Of a stretch of 64,000 bases of DNA, positions 59,283 through 64,000 are shown in pieces (positions within the stretch are counted from its first letter, which is position 1; the number at the start of each line of letters is the position of its first letter). Made by a program: the position numbers and the translations under genes. Source of the DNA: Charina bottae. Its lineage: Eukaryota > Chordata > Lepidosauria > Squamata > Charinaidae. Below the pieces are notes generated by a model. That model saw only the letters and a list, made by a program, of their open reading frames with translations, was not told the origin of the DNA and ran no database searches. The stretch covers positions 12,968,501 to 13,032,500 of the forward strand of contig JALMGJ010000006.1 of assembly GCA_023362775.1 (NCBI GenBank). Reading direction: 5' to 3'.

Positions 59283-61178
59283 AGACATGGAAAGGCAAAG
59301 CTTCAGTGATGCAACAACCATTAATGCTTTACCAGCAAGTTCGAACCAATCCAAACCATGGGGGTGAAGTTCCTGTAGGGAACAGTAGTATCTGACAACA
59401 CTTTAAACAAAAAACTCACACACATCCAGGCGTATTTTAAGGGAGGGAAAGAGATGCATATCAAATATGCCCAAGGAAACTACAATAATCTTCATGGTTG
59501 ATGTGAATGTATATTTTAAACATGAAACTTTGCCTTGTATTTTCCAGCATCACGAGTAGCAGAATACACCTCAGTTCTCCACTACAAGAGGTTCCCCTGT
59601 GATTTAATTTTTATTGCTTACTGCCAGCAGTCTGAAATGATTCAATAACGCCTCCCATTTTCAGAGGCCTATTGTGAACTTGTGAAGCTTCTGCACAGTG
59701 GGATAATGTCACCCTTGCAAAAGGGGTGGAACAATGGTTGCCTAAGGCTGTACACAATGCAGCCCATCGGAGAAAGCAACCTGCACTTTGCCAACTTGCA
59801 AAAAACAATCACTGTCCGTAACAAGTCTGGGAGTTTGTTGAAGCAGGGCTTCTGCGTAAACATGCACATGGATGGGTATGCCTCAGGTTTGGTCCAAATC
59901 CAAGACTCGAAGACAAAGATTTGCACATGAAATCAGGCTTGTTTGCATATTAGGGAAACCAGTATTAGCTACATGCATTCTGGACCCGAGACGCTTAATT
60001 GGTGCCTCCAATGAATGAATAAAAAGAAAAAAGAAAAAAAGACTGTACAACTACTGAGGCTATTGTCTCACTGATTAGCAATTACCACTCCTCATTTAGT
60101 TTGAATGCATTTATGTTATGTCAACTCTGCAACTCTATCTCCTAGATGGTATTAATGTAAAGATTTCCCTGAAGCTTCCTAGGAAAAATTATACTTCAAA
60201 AGCTCTGCTAGGCAAATTCTTTGTTTGATTGCTATACTGGAACCTGATTCTCTGATCCCTTGCACACCATATAATTCTAGAAGGTTCTCTTGCAGGTTAA
60301 TTAAATCTACCTGTCTGGAATTTAAAACCCGTTTTAATTGCCCTCTCTTGGGTAGTAAACATTTATTCTCTTGTTTCTTTATATCCTTTTAATTATGTGA
60401 AAGCTGTCAGTATGTAACCTACTTAGTGTTTGTTCTCTGAGCAAAATAGATTTGCTTTAACAAACTCATGTTATCTTTATCATGCAGAATTAATAAGCCC
60501 CAGAGACAGATGAAAGCAGAGGTATATTTTATTTTTTTAATGTCAACATAATGGTATTTGGCAGCAGACAGTCTAAAAACTAAGAGCCAAAAATTCAGAA
60601 TCCTCCATGGTACTTCATTGATATGCAGGGCCATTCTTTCTCAAATCAATATGTAAGCAGTACTTTCCATCAACTCACGCACAGGGACACGAAGCCTTCA
60701 GAAGTGGGCACAGCTGGCTGAGACATATCTTCACCAGAAATCAACTGACAGCTTGCATCATAAATCCTCTTTACAGCAATTTTTTAGTTATGAGATCGAG
60801 GACTCAATATTACATTCTACACAAGAGACTGGAATCCAAAATTTCTGCAGCTACATCAAATCAAATTTTTATTATGGCCACAGACCAGCATATCTGCAGC
60901 TACACATGTAGCTATAAAATTGGTGTCTATTTGGTAGAAAAACATAAACCTAATTCTTGAACATACACAGTCACTGTGCCATCTCTGGGCCACTTTGGGA
61001 AGGTGAACATGGCCGTGTTCTATTCCTGTCAAGCTTCTTATGGAATATCACTCTCTAGAACAGAGCTTTCCTTTCCCTTGAGCAAGGTAAAAGGTTAAAA
61101 GTTACAAAATAGAATGGGTTCAACACCAAAGGGGATGCCAGAGATTAAAACGTAAAAGGAAGCCCAACTGTTTAGACC
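59283..61178. other. Intron, little recognised
   Basis: Contains a reversed LINE-type tail at about 60853-60905 (tttttattatggccacagac) related to 8482-8600. The frames 59682-59930 and others have no family resemblance. Confidence 0.5.
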
Positions 61179-61550
61179 AGAGCTTTCCAAACTGTGTGTC
61201 GTGACACAAAAGTGTGTCGCCTGCGCGGCCCGGATGTGTTGCGTCAAAACCCAGAAGCGCTGATGGCGCGCCATCAGTGCTTTCGGGTTTTCCCGCGGCA
61301 ACACACCAACGGCGGCGCGCGAAAATCCGAAAGCGCCGCAGCCACGGCGGCGCGCAAAAACAGAAAGCAGCAGCAGTGCTTCCGGGTTTTTGCGCGCTGC
61401 CGCAATGGCAGCGCTTCTGGGTTTTCCCGCGGCGACACACCAACGGCGACGCGCAAAAAACGAAAGCGGCAGCAGCACTTCCGGGTTTTCCCGTGGCAAC
61501 ACACCAACGGCGGTTGGTGTGTCGCCGTGGGAAAACTTTGGAAAGCCCTG
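61179..61550. mobile_element. hAT-type MITE, family B copy 3 (longest)
   Basis: 372 bp, termini cagagctttccaaact / ctttggaaagccctg, perfect duplication gtttagac at 61171-61178 and 61551-61558. The interior repeats cgacacaccaacggcg, cgcgcaaaaa and ccgggttttcccg several times. The 261-residue plus-strand frame that starts here (61214-61999) runs out into unrelated intron and is not a gene. Confidence 0.9.
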
Positions 61551-61558
61551 GTTTAGAC

Positions 61559-62336
61559 AAAGGATTCCCTTCAGATTTAATCAGAGATCTTGTAAGACAA
61601 AAGGTCGCTCCTTCACAGAATTTAGCAGAGCCCATTCAGGTGAACAGCCAAAGAGATCTCCATAATCAAATAACAAAAGATTCCTTCCAAGGTGAACAGT
61701 CCAGGCTAGTAGACAAGGCCACAGCTCCACAGGGAACCTGGACTATCAGAACAGGAAACACAAACAGCAGTACCACCTCTCTGAACTCCGGTAAACTGCA
61801 TTTTTCTCAGAAGTTCCTAGAGGGCGGGAACACTTACATAACAACAGCCAAGCTCTCCTATATAAAGAACTTGTGGGGGAAATACAAGTGTGGCCACCTC
61901 CAACCAGCAGACTCTGTACACACTCTTGGAAAATACAATTATCTCTATTCAAGCAATCGCCTAAGAACTTTCATTCCTGGCTCAGAACGGACCTGGTAAG
62001 ATTTCCTTCCAACAGCAGAAAGATACATATGTTGTGTATGTCATGCCCCCCAAGGAGGAAATCACTCACGTGGTGCCTCCTGGTAGTCAGTGTAACTGAA
62101 AAATGCCACACAGGATATATACTTTGTTTAACGGGGAGGATACTAATCACTTATTTGATACCACAAAGATGTCCGTTATTCTTCTGCAATATCTTGGAAA
62201 TGTCCATTTTCATTCTCAGAGTCAGAGAAAATTCCATACCACCTCCCAAGGTCAGTGAAATGCCTTTATTATAAAAGTGTAGGGGGAAATTCAAAGGTCT
62301 TCACTGGGGAATGCAGCAGATGTAGATCTGCTAGAC
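61559..62336. other. Intron, no recognisable feature
   Basis: Frames 61214-61999 and 61873-62274 pass through but show no family resemblance. Confidence 0.5.
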
Positions 62337-62637
62337 CATGGGTGGGGAACGTCCAGCCCGTGGGCTGTGTAAGGCCTGCGAAATCATTTGGTCTGGCCCT
62401 GCCAAGGCAACCGCAGGAGGGACTCGAAATTCAATAAATCTAGGAGCTCCTGCCCGCAAACCCCGCCCCCTTCCACGCGATTTCCTCCCACCCACAAACC
62501 CTGCCCCCGGTGCTTGTGATTGGCTCCCACCCACAAACCCCACCTCCTTCCGCGTGATTGGCTCCCGCCCCCCGGTCCGCAAATGTTGTTATAAATATCC
62601 AAATGGCCCTTGGCATAAAAAAGGTTCCCCACCCCTG
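62337..62637. mobile_element. hAT-type MITE, family D
   Basis: 301 bp, termini catgggtggggaac / gttccccacccctg, flanks tgctagac (62329-62336) and tactagac (62638-62645), one mismatch. The interior holds near-tandem copies of ctcccacccacaaaccc with gtgattggctccc. Confidence 0.82.
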
Positions 62638-62645
62638 TACTAGAC

Positions 62646-63528
62646 ACACAGAAAGTTAATCTGGTTCAACATCAACTGCCAATTACTCCAGAAAGCCCAT
62701 GAGCAGGAAGTGTTGTTGCCTCACCATGTAGCATTTGGTGGCATACCACCTTGAACATGGAGGTTTTATATGACCAATTTGTCCAATCCCCTTTTAAAGC
62801 TACTGTTGTCAGGGGCCACTGCCATATCTTTGTCACAGCAACTTCCACAAATGATACTGTATACTCCATGGAAATAAATGCCAAGTCTCTGTCAACCTTG
62901 AGTTCTTGGCAACAATATGCTTGTTCTGATATGCATTTTAACTTCCCATTATAGCCCATAATCCTGATGCTCCCTAGTGGTCTCCCATTTAACTACTAAC
63001 CAGGCCGAGGTGTTTGGCTTCCCAGGTGAGGAAAGGTTGTCCAGGTTCTGCAACTACTAAAACACAATGTTAATAGTTACTCTGAATTTACTGCCAGCCA
63101 TAACATCACTAAAAATTCAAGGCTGTTCCTTCATTCACAGCCTGTCTCATATATGCAGCCCAACATTGGTTCTACTTCTTGATCAGTTTTACAGCATGAT
63201 TGAATATTGAAGAGTAGCTTTAAGAGAAATGAAGATACTTATGCTAATATTTTCCCATTTGTTTTTTTCTATTTATTCTTAACTCAAAGCTTAATGGGTT
63301 TTGCATTATCAAGTTTGTTCTTCATTAAACCGACAGGATAACACTAGAATATCATTGCATTTATCCTGCTATATTATTTACATTTTATATTTTCCCACCC
63401 AATTATACAGCATCCAAATAGCACCTTAATCCAACCAAAATAAAAGCATTGATTTCACTGTGTTTACAGAAATTTCATTTATTAAGAAACAGGCAAATGT
63501 AAGTTTCCTACATTTACAAATGCCTTGA

Positions 63529-63532
<4 letters not shown>
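62646..63532. other. Intron, no recognisable feature
   Basis: AT-rich intron upstream of the WW exon; nothing supported. Confidence 0.5.

Positions 63533-63620
<88 letters not shown>
63533..63620. repeat. (GT)n(GA)n compound microsatellite
   Basis: 19 GT units (63533-63570) followed directly by 25 GA units (63571-63620). Confidence 0.97.
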
Positions 63621-63623
<3 letters not shown>

Positions 63624-64000
63624 ATATTTTCCAGCTATTTTTGTTTCCTGTCCTAATTATTCTTTTGCAATGAGATACAGGAAACTTACTAAAATACTGT
63701 AAGAAAAATGTAATAAACATATTTATATCTATATGAAATCTGCAGCTGTACAAGTTTGTTTAATATTCCCCATGAAATGTCACTTCAGAATTTTTCATAT
63801 ATCTGAACATATGAAGTTTTTTTTCAATTACATCTGTTTGAAAATGTAATATGGAAAAGACTTTTCTGAAACACAGATGACTATCAGGCTCCATAATCAG
63901 GATACTTCTTAGGTAATAAAAGAGCATTATATAAAACTTCAAAGTAATTGAATTCTCACACAAAGGCAATGATTTTAGCTGTTAAACATCAGGATTTGAA

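Noticed and set aside
61214..61999. 261-residue open frame on the plus strand
   Set aside because: Its first third is the CpG-rich interior of a hAT MITE and the rest is unrelated intron. Other frames over the same MITE are equally open because the interior is repetitive.
1..64000. A previously undescribed multi-gene or defence-type system
   Set aside because: Only one host gene, well known in vertebrates, was found; the remainder is intron and mobile DNA.

Overview
The window is vertebrate nuclear DNA, most probably from a squamate reptile (lizard or snake). It holds an internal part of one spliced gene on the minus strand, set in AT-rich introns crowded with transposable elements. The gene is PLEKHA5 (pleckstrin homology domain containing A5). 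Nine coding exons can be read, from about 57.0 kb down to 3.15 kb, all with GT/AG splice sites and compatible phases. In transcript order they encode the end of the second WW domain, a linker, the whole PH domain, the disordered middle region with its conserved core, and a later conserved segment. The first exons (start codon, first WW domain) and the 3' coiled-coil half lie outside the window. The squamate assignment is an inference from the repeat set: tRNA-derived SINEs of Sauria type, a 5S-derived SINE, CR1/L2-like 3' tails, Penelope elements and hAT MITEs. I cannot name a species.

Layout from left to right. 0-8.5 kb: three 3'-most exons, one hAT element and a tandem pair of SINEs. 8.5-15.5 kb: intron with a SINE carrying an internal duplication, a LINE 3' end split by a perfect-looking palindrome, and a hAT element, then the large exon at 15.0-15.5 kb. 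15.5-28.7 kb: a 13-kb intron with two adjacent palindromic Penelope insertions, a LINE fragment, a hAT element and a decayed Tc1 transposon broken by a SINE. 28.7-44.4 kb: the PH-domain exons, with two more Penelope palindromes and a foldback MITE family between them. 44.4-57.0 kb: palindromic MITEs, two probable solo LTRs, hAT elements and a non-LTR RT fragment, then the linker and WW exons. 57-64 kb: intron with further hAT and other DNA elements and a (GT)n(GA)n microsatellite.

The gene is ordinary and well conserved. The most interesting material is in the mobile DNA: four head-to-head Penelope insertions with target-site duplications, an eight-copy hAT-type MITE group with internal minisatellite variation, and a foldback element seen twice. 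On the gene side, the last PH exon has an in-frame 48-nt extension with a strong acceptor. I found no operon, CRISPR array, phage or other prokaryote-type system, no tRNA or rRNA gene, and no sign of a new multi-gene system.
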